64,000 nucleotides of DNA from assembly GCA_025093555.1 (NCBI GenBank), contig JAIWNF010000018.1:62001-126000 (forward strand), written 5' to 3'. The position numbers and the translations under genes were made by a program. The notes beneath the pieces were generated by a model. That model saw nothing but the letters and a program-made list of their open reading frames with translations, had not been told where the DNA came from and searched no databases. Shown here piece after piece: positions 47,001 through 58,199 of this stretch (the stretch's first letter is position 1; every line of letters begins with the position of its first letter). Source of the DNA: Circinella umbellata. Lineage: Eukaryota > Mucoromycota > Mucoromycetes > Mucorales > Lichtheimiaceae.

Positions 47001-49600
47001 TCCGTCCGATTTCCGCACTCAAATCCCATCTGGCGCCACTATCATAATAAGATAACACCTTCAATCTCAGATGCCAGTGCTGCATTAGTCAAGTACGACC
47101 ATGTAAACATCTGTTTGAAAGAAAATATATTATTCTAGTAAATTTAAAAGACATTTATTTAGTAAGCTTGATCACCGATTACGTATACGAAGACAAATTG
47201 ATGCGTGCCTTGCATTGTTCCATCTATATTTTTCAGTCCGTTCATTATCACTGGTCCCATCAAAATTTTTTGATATCTGATTGAAGAGAGAGACCTCCCG
47301 CCTCAATCCAGTTGTTATTGCCAGGAAGCGATCACATATCCAAAGTGTATCGTGCCAGTATGATCTTTCACTTGATAAATAAAAGTTTGAAACCATCAAC
47401 CTATTCGCCCATTAGGTGAGGTATCTGCAAATAATGTTTTTTTATTTGATTCATCGACATCTGACGGTTTCGAACTTTCTTATATATTTTCAACAATAGA
47501 TGTAATTGTCATTCATAAATGAATGAAAAAGTTTGACAAATATATTGTTAAATGTTTTCTGCGAAAATTTATACCACTAGTTATTTTTATTAGTAACGCT
47601 CAATCTATAATGTCAATATATGTAATTCAAAAGAAAAGTATTTACTTACTATGATTCTTCTTGTAAAGATATTGACACTTTTTAGTATTGCTAGAAAGTG
47701 CTATTGTATTAACCCCGTTTTAACTTGACTAATCCACTTCCAAGTTTTGAGGTTTACAATGGTATGAGCGGAGTACTGTATGTAATTATGTTGATACAAT
47801 TCATTTTTACTCATTTATTCAACCGCTAACCATGATCCATATTTTAAACACACTTTGTTGTACATTCACTATTAATCCTGTCTCTGGTTAACTATCACTA
47901 TTCGATGAATACTGTACACTAATATCATTTTTATCACCAAAATATTCGTTCATAATGGCATAGATACATTATATCAGCTATCATTTTTTTATCTTATCCG
48001 TACAGCTTAATTGTTTTTTCAGTATATTCTACATATTAGTACCAGCTGGGTTTCAATTCGTCAAACCAGTAATTCGCTAAACCGGTACAACCCTCACATA
48101 TATTGAGTACCGGTTTAACGAATACTAACTGTAATTCATCATTTTGAATATAAATTACTATTATAAAGCAAATGATTACATACTTTAAATCAATCAAAGT
48201 ATAATATGGCTATTCATTGTATATAATTTTTTTTTGAATAAACGTACCTTTTCGTGAATTATATAGACCGGTACCTATTAATAGCCAATATAAGCAGAAT
48301 GATTACATATAGCAAAAAAAAATATTAATTAATTATAGAATAGAGATAAAGTCTTTTATGACTTTTAACAATTTAATAATAGAAAAAAAGTGTTGCGATC
48401 TTTGAACTTAAATAATCTACTAGTAATTGCTTTACTAGTGTTGTTTCTATAGGTTTCTTCTATATAATAGTTTTGTGATTCACACTATAATAAATATTGT
48501 GGAATAACTACGTACACATCAAATAAAATAGTTTATTAATCATTCCCTTTGTTGAAAATATTAACATTCAGCATTTTATGGAATAAACATTCAATTGGAT
48601 CACTTAATTATTGCAAAATAATCATCGCTTTTTATAGCCGCTACGTATTATATTTTGGCAGCCAAAAGACATAATTCACTCAAACTCAATAACAATAACA
48701 TGAAAGGTGACAATGTCTATTGAATATACAAAACTGTATCTATATTTATAAAATTAGACAGCATACAGCAGTATACATATTACAGCAGTATATATTATGT
48801 AATAAACTAAAGCTAGGAAATTAGAAAAAAAGTAACTGAAGTATTTCTGCCATGATGCTAATATAGTATGACATTTTGTATTAAATTACGTAGTAGATCG
48901 TCGTAATAATAAACAGACCTTACCTAATAAGAAATAACATTACTGTACAAGGTTGCATATACGTAGTTATATTGGTTTTTTATATATCTACGTAGTTAAA
49001 AAAATGAAAATATTATATGATACGAATGTTTAAATAGCTTATTTAGACATGCGTACAAGACACGTAAGCTCTTTATATATTAAGAGCAAAAACTTCAAAT
49101 TTATACAGTTACATACAAAAAAATTTGAAACATTTACGTAGTAAAAAAAAAATCAAGAACAGACCTGTAGCGTATTATAATAATATTTAATAGCAACAAC
49201 ATAATTCTTTATTAAATCAATAAAATAAGTAGTACGTACACACGATGATGATATTAAAAAATGATAACCTTTTGTCAGAAATAATATACACATTTATTAA
49301 CTATTAGTTTTACACATAGGTATAAAAAAGAGCAAATGAATGCACATCATTTTATAAGTTACCAGTTCTTAAGATCACTACGCCTCTTCGCATAAAATAA
49401 ATTAAACAAAAAAAAAGTTGTGCCTGGATGATGCTATGGGAAACGTGACAAAAGTAGGGTGATACGAACAGTAAAAGAAAAAAAAAGACGATTGCCGTAT
49501 CAGATAATATTAAGTACATATAACATAAATATATAAATGATAAATTACTAACCTGTGTTATACCAGTATATTGAGAATAACAGTTCTGAATTTGTATGAT
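47001..49600. other. Gene-poor flank of the transposon island
   Basis: 2.6 kb of AT-rich sequence. A 75-codon minus ORF at 47172-47399 is unrecognised. It includes the hairpin at 48073-48122. Short TACGTA-containing AT stretches dominate 48600-49300. Confidence 0.45.
48073..48122. repeat. Near-perfect hairpin (TTCGCTAAACCGGTAC arms)
   Basis: Arms 48073-48088 and 48107-48122 are complementary over 15 of 16 bases around an 18-base loop. A second, diverged direct copy of the left arm (ATTCGTCAAACCAGT) lies immediately before it at about 48057-48071. Confidence 0.8.
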
Positions 49601-49625
49601 ATGATGCTTTAATGTATATAAATGG

Positions 49626-49823
49626 TCACATTACTTCTACTGGAATAGGTTTGTAGTCTCTCATACTTGGTCTAAGCCTACCGCCACCATAAGCAACAAT
49701 GATTGGCAAAGGGTGGCACATTTTCAGGTTGTCTTCGTCGTTCTCGACAAACTGCTCGTCGATGATTTTTATGTTCTTTTTTTGCTGGATCCATCTATGT
49801 CCGTTACCATTGGCTATTTTCAT
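49626..49823 (-). pseudogene. Conserved-looking fragment, possibly TnpB/Fanzor-like
   Basis: A 65-codon ORF on minus with NGHRWIQQKKNIKIIDEQFV and then LPIIVAYGGGRLRPSMRDYK followed by PIPVEVM. The I-V-x-Y-G-x-G...R...P-x-P-V pattern resembles the stretch before the last catalytic Asp and zinc ribbon in TnpB-like (Fanzor) proteins that are common in Mucoromycota genomes. The following DE..TS and CxxC parts were not found; a possible donor (GTAATG) lies at the end. Flanking readings upstream are broken. Low-certainty family guess. Confidence 0.25.
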
Positions 49824-50454
49824 TTAAACATTTTTGTACCCCCCAAAAAAACATCTAAATCTGGGTTACCCCGCTCTTTCTCTTCACATCATAGAAGTTT
49901 GTTGTCATTCACAGAAACTGAATCAATGATTCCTATTATTATTACTCTTATAATAATCATTATTTTGACTGTATACTTTGAAATTAAATTAGATTAAATA
50001 CAATGTACTCAAATCAAAATTAATAATACATATAAGAAACAATGGTCTCTTTCAAATAATAAATTGATACCAAAAAGAGCAAATCGTATTTTCAAACGGC
50101 GAAAAACCTCATGTTTTTCATTGCCACGGAACCTCTGAACCAAAGAACCTTTAGTAGTGGACACTTTTTCCTTTTCCCCCCTTCCGCCTTTCCACTCGTC
50201 GTCGTCTTCTTTTCCTTCTTTTACGTTCAACCGCCATAACAACAATAATACCAATTTTAACTTCAAAAACAAAATATATACATTATATACCACATTATAT
50301 AAAACACATTATTGAACCTCTTATTTTTCTTTCTTTTTGTTCTCTTTATTTTCTTTAGCAACTTCTGTTCTTTTTTTTTTTTGTGAAAAAAAAAACCATA
50401 TAGTTTGTCTTTTCTGGTTTACCTCTCTGTCCCTTTTTCATTCCCTCCCGCCAA
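49824..50454. other. Upstream region of the AFF-like gene
   Basis: No gene on plus. The right half is C/T-rich on the plus strand and forms the leader before the ATG at 50455. Confidence 0.5.
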
Positions 50455-53400
50455 ATGCCATCGAATGCAGAAAAGTTAAAATCACTTTGCGACGAAACGC
50501 TGACGGGGTTTGACCGTACGATACCGTATGCATATAACGGCCGACCACAATTCGGGACGTTCCAATTGCCCCTCGAGGTGGTGAGACATGCGCCCGAGTT
50601 ACAATTCGATGGCTCACATATGGGAAGCAATTGGATGGCTATACCTCCAGTAGCTAAACTCAACCGACAACGACTTAAAATACGCCATCATGTTGTTGAC
50701 GACCCTAACTTTATACCACCAAAAAAGAATCGGCAGATAGTTCCACCTACAAGAGGTGGTGTAAAATTAAGAGACGTTAATACTATTATAAAAGAACAGT
50801 AAGTTATATTAATTATGTTGGGGGGAGGAGGGGAGAGGGGGGGAGAGGGTCTATGTGTTTATTTATTACACTTAAAGAGAATAAATAATGTACAATTAAA
50901 TTATTATTGATAACAATAATCATGCTTATTATAATAATAGAGAGGAAATTCAAGGTATGACTGAAGAACAAATTCGACGCTACCGTGAATCAAAGAGACA
51001 TTCGTCACCACAAAGACGATTACATCAACAGCAACAACTATTACAGCAACAAAAAGCTGTTAATCCAGTTCAAGATATTTTAAATGAAATCACAGCTGCG
51101 AGTGTTCCAAGATCGACACCACCATCTTTATCGACAACAAATAATAATAATCACAAAAACATTAATAGTAATAGTAATAATAATAATAGTCAACGGAATC
51201 GAGGACCCTTAGGACATAGAGCTACAAGTTCCGATTCTTCTTCATCATCCAATTCAACTCCTTCTCGTAATCATCATACAAATAATCAAAATAATCCTCG
51301 TGGAACATCATCAACAGCAGCATCTACAACGAAGAAATCGGTTAGCAAGATACCATCGTCTACGAACACAATTAATAGCGGCAAGCGGAAATCACAATTT
51401 GTGCCTGTATGTCTTAATTTCTTTTTTTTATGTGTTTTGCTACCCCATCCCTTTTTTTTCCTCTTGAGAACCTGTATTCTTATACTGCGTAGGATCTTTT
51501 GGTGACGAAAATTCATTTACTGGATACGAATGATATTGTGGAAACGCGTAAAATTGCTGGATTGAAAAGGTAAATAGAAAATAAACGTACAAAATGGATC
51601 AGAGGGAGAGAATAATTTCTGAAATTAAATTATTAACATAATTAATATTTTATTTATTGTTTGTTTAAATATTATAAAAAAAAAACTTATTTTAGATTGG
51701 CATCTGCTCTTGATATGCATCGAAAACAAGACAATATAGTTACGAAACGCCCTAGGTTACTCCTGCATTTGGGAACTCAACAAGTGGTTGAAGAAGAAAG
51801 GAAAAAGGTAATAAAATATAAGATAAGATAAAAAAAAATCTGAAGTGATGTGTGTGGATGTGATTTTGATGTTATAATAGAAAGCGGTAAATATATTCAT
51901 GGTAGCTGTTGTATTAACTTGATTATTACAGACCAAAATAGCACCACGAGATAAAACCAAAACATCAAAGGTACCCAAGACCGCAGCAGCAACTAATGCT
52001 GATGATGTGAATTTTGTACCAAACATTAAGGCTACCGATACTACTCCAACTACTGATAGTAATTCTGCGGGACGTAAATCAAAACCAGAAACGAAACCAA
52101 CATCAACATCAACATCAGCATCAAAAGTAATAGCGAAATCTAATGAATCATCACCTAAACCAACAATGACAAATGGCTACAAATCTGATGTCATTAAAGA
52201 TATCTCCGAAAACCGTTCTTCAAAGTCTGATTCCATCGCCGATAATAAAAAACGTGAATCACTTTTATCCAAAAATGACAAATCAAGTAGTCATCGCAAT
52301 TCATCATCTTTTAATGCTGAATTTTTAAAATCTACACGTATTCCAAAGCGAAAGCCATCATCATCACTAGACGATGAACGGCCAAGAAGCATTAATACCG
52401 ATCGGGAACTTGAAGAAGGTGAAACAATTAGTCCGTCACCTTCGCCTCGAGAACCACCGCCGACATTAATTAAACCAGAGCATTCATCATCCCCGGGGGC
52501 TGCAGTAGCATCAGAAGATAGAGAAAAAGAGCGACGTAAAGATCGATCTTTATCACCGCCACCACCACCATCATCATCATCTACTCATAATAAAGAACGT
52601 GTAAGTACTAGTAACGGAAGAAGTAGTAGTATCAATAGTCGTGCAACAACAGTCAAGAGGGAAGAAGAACGTACATCATCATCCTCATCTAGTAAACGAA
52701 ATTCAAGAAGGAATGATGATGTGGATGATCGAAGGCGATCAGATCGACGGGATAATAATAATAATAGTAGCAGTAGTAGTCGTTTGCGTACGGATGATGA
52801 GGATAAGAAGCGACGTTCTGACGATCGTGTACGGGATCGCTCAGTGGATGATAGGAAACGTCATCGAAGAGATAGTCGACCGTCATCTATTACATCTTCA
52901 GAGCGGGAGCGTCAGCGACGACGATCACGATCACCTCCTTCTACAAGTAAACACTCATCATCATCATTGTCAAGAGCATATAAAAATGCACGTTCCCGTT
53001 CACCACGACCTGCCAAGTCAAGATCCCGATCTCCTCGAGCACGCTCACACTCGTCTACACGACGCTCTTCTATTGAACGTGAACGCCGTACATCTTCATC
53101 ATCATCATCTACTATAATTACCAAAGAAGTTGAACAACAAAAACCACCAGCTCCCATATATAAAAATGCTACATCACCCGATTCTGAAACTGAGCAGCAA
53201 TGTAAGATGTATGCTTTCATGTAAGTATAGTATATACTATATATATAGTAGGATGAATTGGCTATAGAAAAATGGTTGTTGATGAGATAAAAGATATATA
53301 TATATATCTAGATAATGGGATGAAAATAACACAATATTTATTAAATTATAATTACTATCATAAATCAGGTTTCGAAAATTGGCTACAGCATATAAGCATC

Positions 53401-54056
53401 GTGGTGATCCACGAACAAAGGAAATCATTGGATTGATTGATCATATGCATGCCATCTTGAACTATGTTCTCAGTTTTTATTACCAAGACAAGAAACCCGA
53501 CAAATACCAGAGTCTTGCACACTGGGAGTCATTATACCCATTTGCATCCATTGTTATGCGCAACTTGCAACAGAAACGTGAAATACAACTTTATGCAGTA
53601 TGTGCACATGTATTGGCCATGGTACGCTTTTATACGTTTAGACGTCGAGAAATGGTTGCCAATAAGAAACTGGAACCATTAATTAGCGATAAACCACAAG
53701 AAGCAAGCCCTATTAAAGCGACAGTAGCACATGATGCGGCTAGAGGAGCTAGACAAGCATTAACAGATTTTGAAGAAGCATATAAATTATATAAAGAAGG
53801 AGATAAACATATGAATCAAGAACAATTCAAGGAACAATTTCCAGATACACAAAAGGCAGCATGTGATAAAGGCGAATATGGACCTGGTATTGTGATTGGT
53901 GGTGAAGCTGGTATTACGATTGAACCAAGGTATCCGTTCGTACCCTTTGCCAAGTTACACCATGCAGCCATTGTTGCTAAATGTGTGCTGCATGAATATT
54001 TACAAAAAAATCATTTGGCATATACCCCTATTTCTGATACTGATGAATTCATGTAA
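50455..54056 (+). CDS. Long Ser/Arg-rich nuclear protein with AF4/AFF-like C-terminal domain
   Basis: A 991-residue protein in six exons: 50455-50798, 50941-51406, 51493-51569, 51696-51807, 51932-53220, 53369-54056. The conserved N-terminus (1-120) includes GTFQLPLEVVRHAPELQFDG and PPKKNRQIVPPTRGGVKLRD. The middle (about 150-760) is low complexity: poly-Asn/Gln, long Ser runs, and Arg-Ser repeats near 590-720. The C-terminal 200 residues are helical (KLATAYKHRGDPRTKEIIGL, HAILNYVLSFYYQDK, LYAVCAHVLAMVRFYTFRRR). This pattern recalls the C-terminal homology domain of AF4/AFF scaffold proteins of the super elongation complex, whose fungal counterpart is Ebp1-like. The gene model is strong; the family is an inference from helix pattern and context of an LPLP-like N-terminus. 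Confidence 0.8.
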
Positions 54057-54332
54057 TTGTCTTTATCTTCTCTTTCTTTTTTTCCCTCTCTCTCTCTCTA
54101 TTTTTTTTCCATTATCATCTACCAAACTAATATTCCTCAAAATAATAAAGAAATAAAAAGGTGTGGTATATATTTTTTTTACATATTCTAGTAAAGGATT
54201 TTTTTTATTATAGTTGTCATGGGTTTCAAATGAAGTCATATGGTTTCAATTTAAGTCTGCAGAGCAATATATTTAATTGTTTCTACAATAAGAGAAGTTT
54301 TTTTCTTCCATTCTCATGAACATTACGTAGTA

Positions 54333-54826
54333 ATGGCACCAAAAAAGAAAAACGATGCCGAACAGCGACAACAAGAACAAAAACAAACCTCACCGCCGCC
54401 TCCTTATAGTCCTAGTCAACCAAATACCTCAGGTATATAATTATTAACTGTTGCTTTTATCTAACTATCTCTGACATGAACAATGTTTCTTAATTTCGAA
54501 ATGAACAAAAAGCAGGTGACGGACCATCACAATCTCAACAACAGCAACAACCACAATATCGTGCAATAATAATTGAACAGTCTGATGCAACACCTATTGT
54601 TTTATCCAGTGAAGCTGAACGTCATTTTCCAGTGGCAGCATTATTCTTTATTTTTGGTTGGATGTGTCCCTTTCTTTGGTTTGTCGGCGCATGTTGTTGT
54701 GCAAGTAGTTGGCATAGGTATGAAGCATGGTGGGGTCAAGCAAATATGTGGATGGCCATCGTATTTACCATGGCGTCATTGATTTATACTACGGTTCTTT
54801 TTGCAAATGGGCAAATCCATGTGTAA
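54333..54826 (+). CDS. Small two-helix membrane protein with PPxY motif
   Basis: A 136-residue protein in two exons, 54333-54432 and 54516-54826. The cytosolic N-terminus is basic and then Pro/Gln-rich with PPPPYSPSQP, a PPxY motif that binds WW domains of Rsp5/Nedd4-type ubiquitin ligases. Two hydrophobic segments follow: VAALFFIFGWMCPFLWFVGA, followed by CCCASSW (a possible palmitoylation patch), and MWMAIVFTMASLIYTTVLFA. The layout resembles small adaptor proteins that guide membrane cargo to ubiquitination. Family not recognised with certainty. It lies 276 bases after the AFF-like gene on the same strand. Confidence 0.8.
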
Positions 54827-56114
54827 TTTTTTATTATTATATTTTTTATTATTATATTTATTATGTATATATTTTTTACTATGACCATTCCTTCCTTCCT
54901 ACGCACCATGTACCACATCATTTATTTATTCATTACGTATTATTCATGAAATCGCATTATAGAGGACCATAATGATAACTTCTCTTACCCTCTTTACCTT
55001 TTTTTTTTTAATGAAATAAGCTACTTTTTGGAAGAATAATTGATCGCAGCATAATTATGGTTTGTGTAACACTGATGCTAGTAGTTGAGATTTGATTCGA
55101 TAATATAAAGTTTGATAATAATGCTATTACATTCAGTCTTCTATTAGTCTGTTCATAAAACTTTCTATCAGAGTACAAAAAACTGTCAAATTAATTCTAT
55201 AATAATAATAGCTGTTTTTAATATTAAAAAAAAGCGCAGCCAATATAATTTGTATGTATTCACTATGTATATGAGAAGCCAGATACTGATGGAAGCAATA
55301 CAATTTCTTACAAGAATTTTTTATTAGTATACTATGCCAAAATCAGCAGATCCTTGTAAAGTAAAGAAAAGCTGGAGTAAGAGTGAACTACTTCTATTAT
55401 CGGAATATGTAACAAGAAGGAGAATTATTAAATTAAGAGAAGTGGCGTGACAAATAGGAACATCATGTTTAAAACCTGTTTCTTTGCCCGTGAATAAACC
55501 ACGCGAACTACGTATACGTAAGCATGTATTATATTTTGTATTATTGCTGTCCTTGTATCCGACATCCATGTATATCATATACATCGTTCTTTACCAATTC
55601 AAGTCAGAGTAAGAAAAAAAATGTGGAAAATCTTTTTCGAGGCACTGTACCTCATTATTGCTTTTTTATATGCGAAATTGCATATAATAAAGTTAGTTGA
55701 CTATACATTACGTATATTATCTTTTTATTCTATGATAATACATCATTAACTTTTGTAAAATTATCAAAGAAAAAAGCTAATAAAGAAAAAGAACCCAACG
55801 AAACGAACTGGATTATTCTTCATATATTAGCTTTTACAGAAAAGAGAGACAAGAAATAGAGGTATTAAAAAAAATCATTCGACAAAAATTAAACGTTAAA
55901 AAAAGTTTGACAAATGTTGCACGATGAAGATGCTACCATGAGAACGTTACCTAAACCCAGGCCAATATTGGTAAAATTTTTCTCACTCGGACTCTCTCTG
56001 TTTCTCATATATTCTCTTTTCTTTTATATCGTTTCTCTTTTCACTTGAATCCTATAACAAAAGTGTCATCTCCCCACTCTCTCTTTTTTTTCTGATACAA
56101 CTTTTATATTAAAA
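54827..56114. other. Intergenic region
   Basis: 1.29 kb with no gene. A C/T-rich leader (55970-56090) precedes the COX gene. Confidence 0.6.
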
Positions 56115-56820
56115 ATGCTTCCTATTACCATTGGTGGTCGACGTGTTATCTCTTCTGCAGCTCGTGTTGTCAATAAACCACAACGTTTCTACAGCCAACA
56201 AAAGGAAACGATTTCTCTTCAGAATATCGAAACTCGTTGGAAAACTATGGCGCCTGCTGAACGTAGTGCCCTTACCAAACAGTTGGAAGAAGCTCAACTT
56301 GGTGATTGGAAGGCTTTATCTGTTGAAGAAAAAAGGGCTGCCTGTAAATATATAAAAAAAAAAAGAAAAAATGGTATATACATAAGCATGATTAAATGAC
56401 ATAAATTTTTAAATATATATGTGAATAGATTATGTTGCTTTTGGTTCCCATGGTGCTAGAGAACCCGTAACTAAACCAGGCCATGTACCAAAGTTGATTG
56501 CTAGTGTTCTCGGTATAGTAGCTATTTCTTCAGCTATGATGTATGTCGCTCGAGCAAAGGGTAAGATCAAGTAGAAAAGTCGCTTTTAATATATACGCCT
56601 GAAAGAAATCTATTTAGTATTTTGATGAATATTAATTATGTATACTAATTAAAATATGAATATATATTTTTAATTATTATAATTTTTACCATTAGGTCAA
56701 GAATCACCTCATACAATGGAACCTGAATGGAGAGAAAAGACAAATGAATATCTTCGTGAACAAAAATCGAATCCCATTTCTGGTATTTCATCTGAAGGTT
56801 ATAAGGGAAAGGGCTTTTAG
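56115..56820 (+). CDS. Cytochrome c oxidase subunit IV (fungal COX5)
   Basis: Nuclear-encoded subunit of respiratory complex IV in the inner mitochondrial membrane, 161 residues. Exons: 56115-56343, 56429-56560, 56696-56820. The N-terminal 27 or so residues are Arg/Ser-rich without acids (GGRRVISSAARVVNKPQRFY), a typical mitochondrial presequence. The matrix domain has ETISLQNIETRWKTMAPAER and GDWKALSVEEKRAAYYVAFG. A single helix (LIASVLGIVAISSAMMYVAR) crosses the membrane, then a short intermembrane tail with MEPEWREKTNEYLREQKSNP. Domain order and length match the fungal Cox5/animal COX4 family. The Tyr codon at the first splice is restored by T plus AT. Confidence 0.94.
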
Positions 56821-57453
56821 TCTATGTACTATATACTATGTATTATATATAACGATATAAAAATAAATATGCAAAAAAAATTGTATACACGCATTGTTTC
56901 TGTTTACGAATAAAAGTACCACTGGGTGATTATATCTCTCCCTTTATGCTATAAGCCAATCGGTAGATAATTTCAAATAAAGTGAATTGACAAAATAGTT
57001 GGGATAATATTTTGGTAATTAAATATCATTGTTTACGACCGAGCAAGCAACAATCTATGTATAAATTTTACGCAGTTTATCCATTATGTACCACTTTAGA
57101 TATTATATTATATGCAATAACTTATATGTGGTATGTGACAACCCATGTTAAAATTGCTCAAGAAATAATACGTTTGCACGTAGTACACATCATTAACATA
57201 ATCCTACTTAATTTCCTAACTATCATTGTACTCTCGTCTAGATGATGGGTGATGGATGTATAAAAAAAAACTATTAGAAAGGTGTACGTATATAAAATAA
57301 AAAAATGTATTCTTTGGAAATTTTATTATTATTGCTATGTGAATTAAAAGTGTTGAGAAAGGGTAAATGCTGTGTGTTAGTACACTCAAATTACAGCTAG
57401 CAGAATTACAACTATAGCAAGGTAAACTGAATTTTATAATAATAAGTGTCAGC
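56821..57453. other. Convergent intergenic region
   Basis: 633 bases between the COX stop and the acidic gene's stop. A 77-codon hydrophobic ORF at 57012-57245 has no supporting features. Confidence 0.55.
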
Positions 57454-58199
57454 TTATTCCTCGTCATCATCATCATCGTCGTCGTCGTCGTCGTCATCAT
57501 CATCGTCATTATCTTTGTCATTGTCATTGTCTTTGTCATTGTCATTGTCATTATCTTTGTCATTGTCATTGTCGTCATCTTTGTCGTCGTCATCGTCTTT
57601 GTCATCTTTATCGTCTTTGTCATCTTTATCGTCTTTATCAACTTTGCTCTTTTTGTCACTTTTATAATCTTGATTATATCCATAAGCATTATTCACATCT
57701 TTATTAACTTTGTTCTCTTTGTTACTTTTATCTTCTTCAACATAACCATAAGCTTCTTTAGATACGTCTTTGCCGTTTTTATAAACTTTGCTGTCTTTGT
57801 TGCTATTATTGTCTTTATAATATTCATAAACTTTAGTTACTTCCTTTACACCCGGATTCTGGGGCTGGAGCAAGGAATTAACTTTTGGGACAACCATGTT
57901 GTCAACAATACTATAACCTTGTCCATTTTGTCCTGCATCTTGTAATCCCAAATTTAAGTTACTGTATCGTGTTACAATTTGTATACAACATGTACCAATA
58001 GAATACAAGTAAATAGGTATATAAAAGTCAACAATAGATTAAATAAATATACAATTGAAAAGTATAATAAATTTTACAAAATAGATTAAAAGCTGTACCT
58101 GTTAGAACCAGGTTCTGCGCTATATGGAAGTGCGTTAGAAACATGAAAAGATACGGCAAATACGACTGAGAGCGCCAAGGAAACAAACTTAGGCTGCAT
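57454..58199 (-). CDS. Secreted protein with long Asp/Lys/Asn repeat tail
   Basis: A 202-residue protein in two exons, 58199-58099 and 57961-57454. Exon 1 encodes a clear signal peptide (MQPKFVSLALSVVFAVSFHV, likely cut after SNA). Residues 35-90 (LGLQDAGQNGQGYSIVDNMV, NSLLQPQNPGVKEVTKVYEY) are not recognised. A Lys/Asn-rich segment with two YGY motifs follows. The last 70 residues are DKDDKDD, DNDNDKDN and finally about 15 Asp and two Glu. The tail comes from GAC/GAT triplet expansions, visible on plus as GTC/ATC/TTG repeats at 57460-57640. Very acidic tails can bind Ca2+ or other cations; any function is unproven. Confidence 0.8.
57460..57640. repeat. Imperfect triplet repeat (GTC/ATC/TTT on plus)
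   Basis: Interleaved GTC, ATC and TTTGTC units, in frame with the secreted protein on minus; the plus-strand Ser/Leu-rich ORF across it is a shadow. Confidence 0.9.

Noticed and set aside
52641..53117. 158-codon His/Val-rich ORF
   Set aside because: Out-of-frame reading of the Ser/Arg-rich exon of the AFF-like gene.
57012..57245. Small hydrophobic ORF between COX and the acidic gene
   Set aside because: Short, chance-like composition in a convergent 3' region, no splice or promoter support.
57446..57667. Plus-strand ORF of almost pure Ser and Leu
   Set aside because: It is the shadow of the GAC/GAT repeat that encodes the acidic tail on minus, where signal peptide and splicing support the gene.
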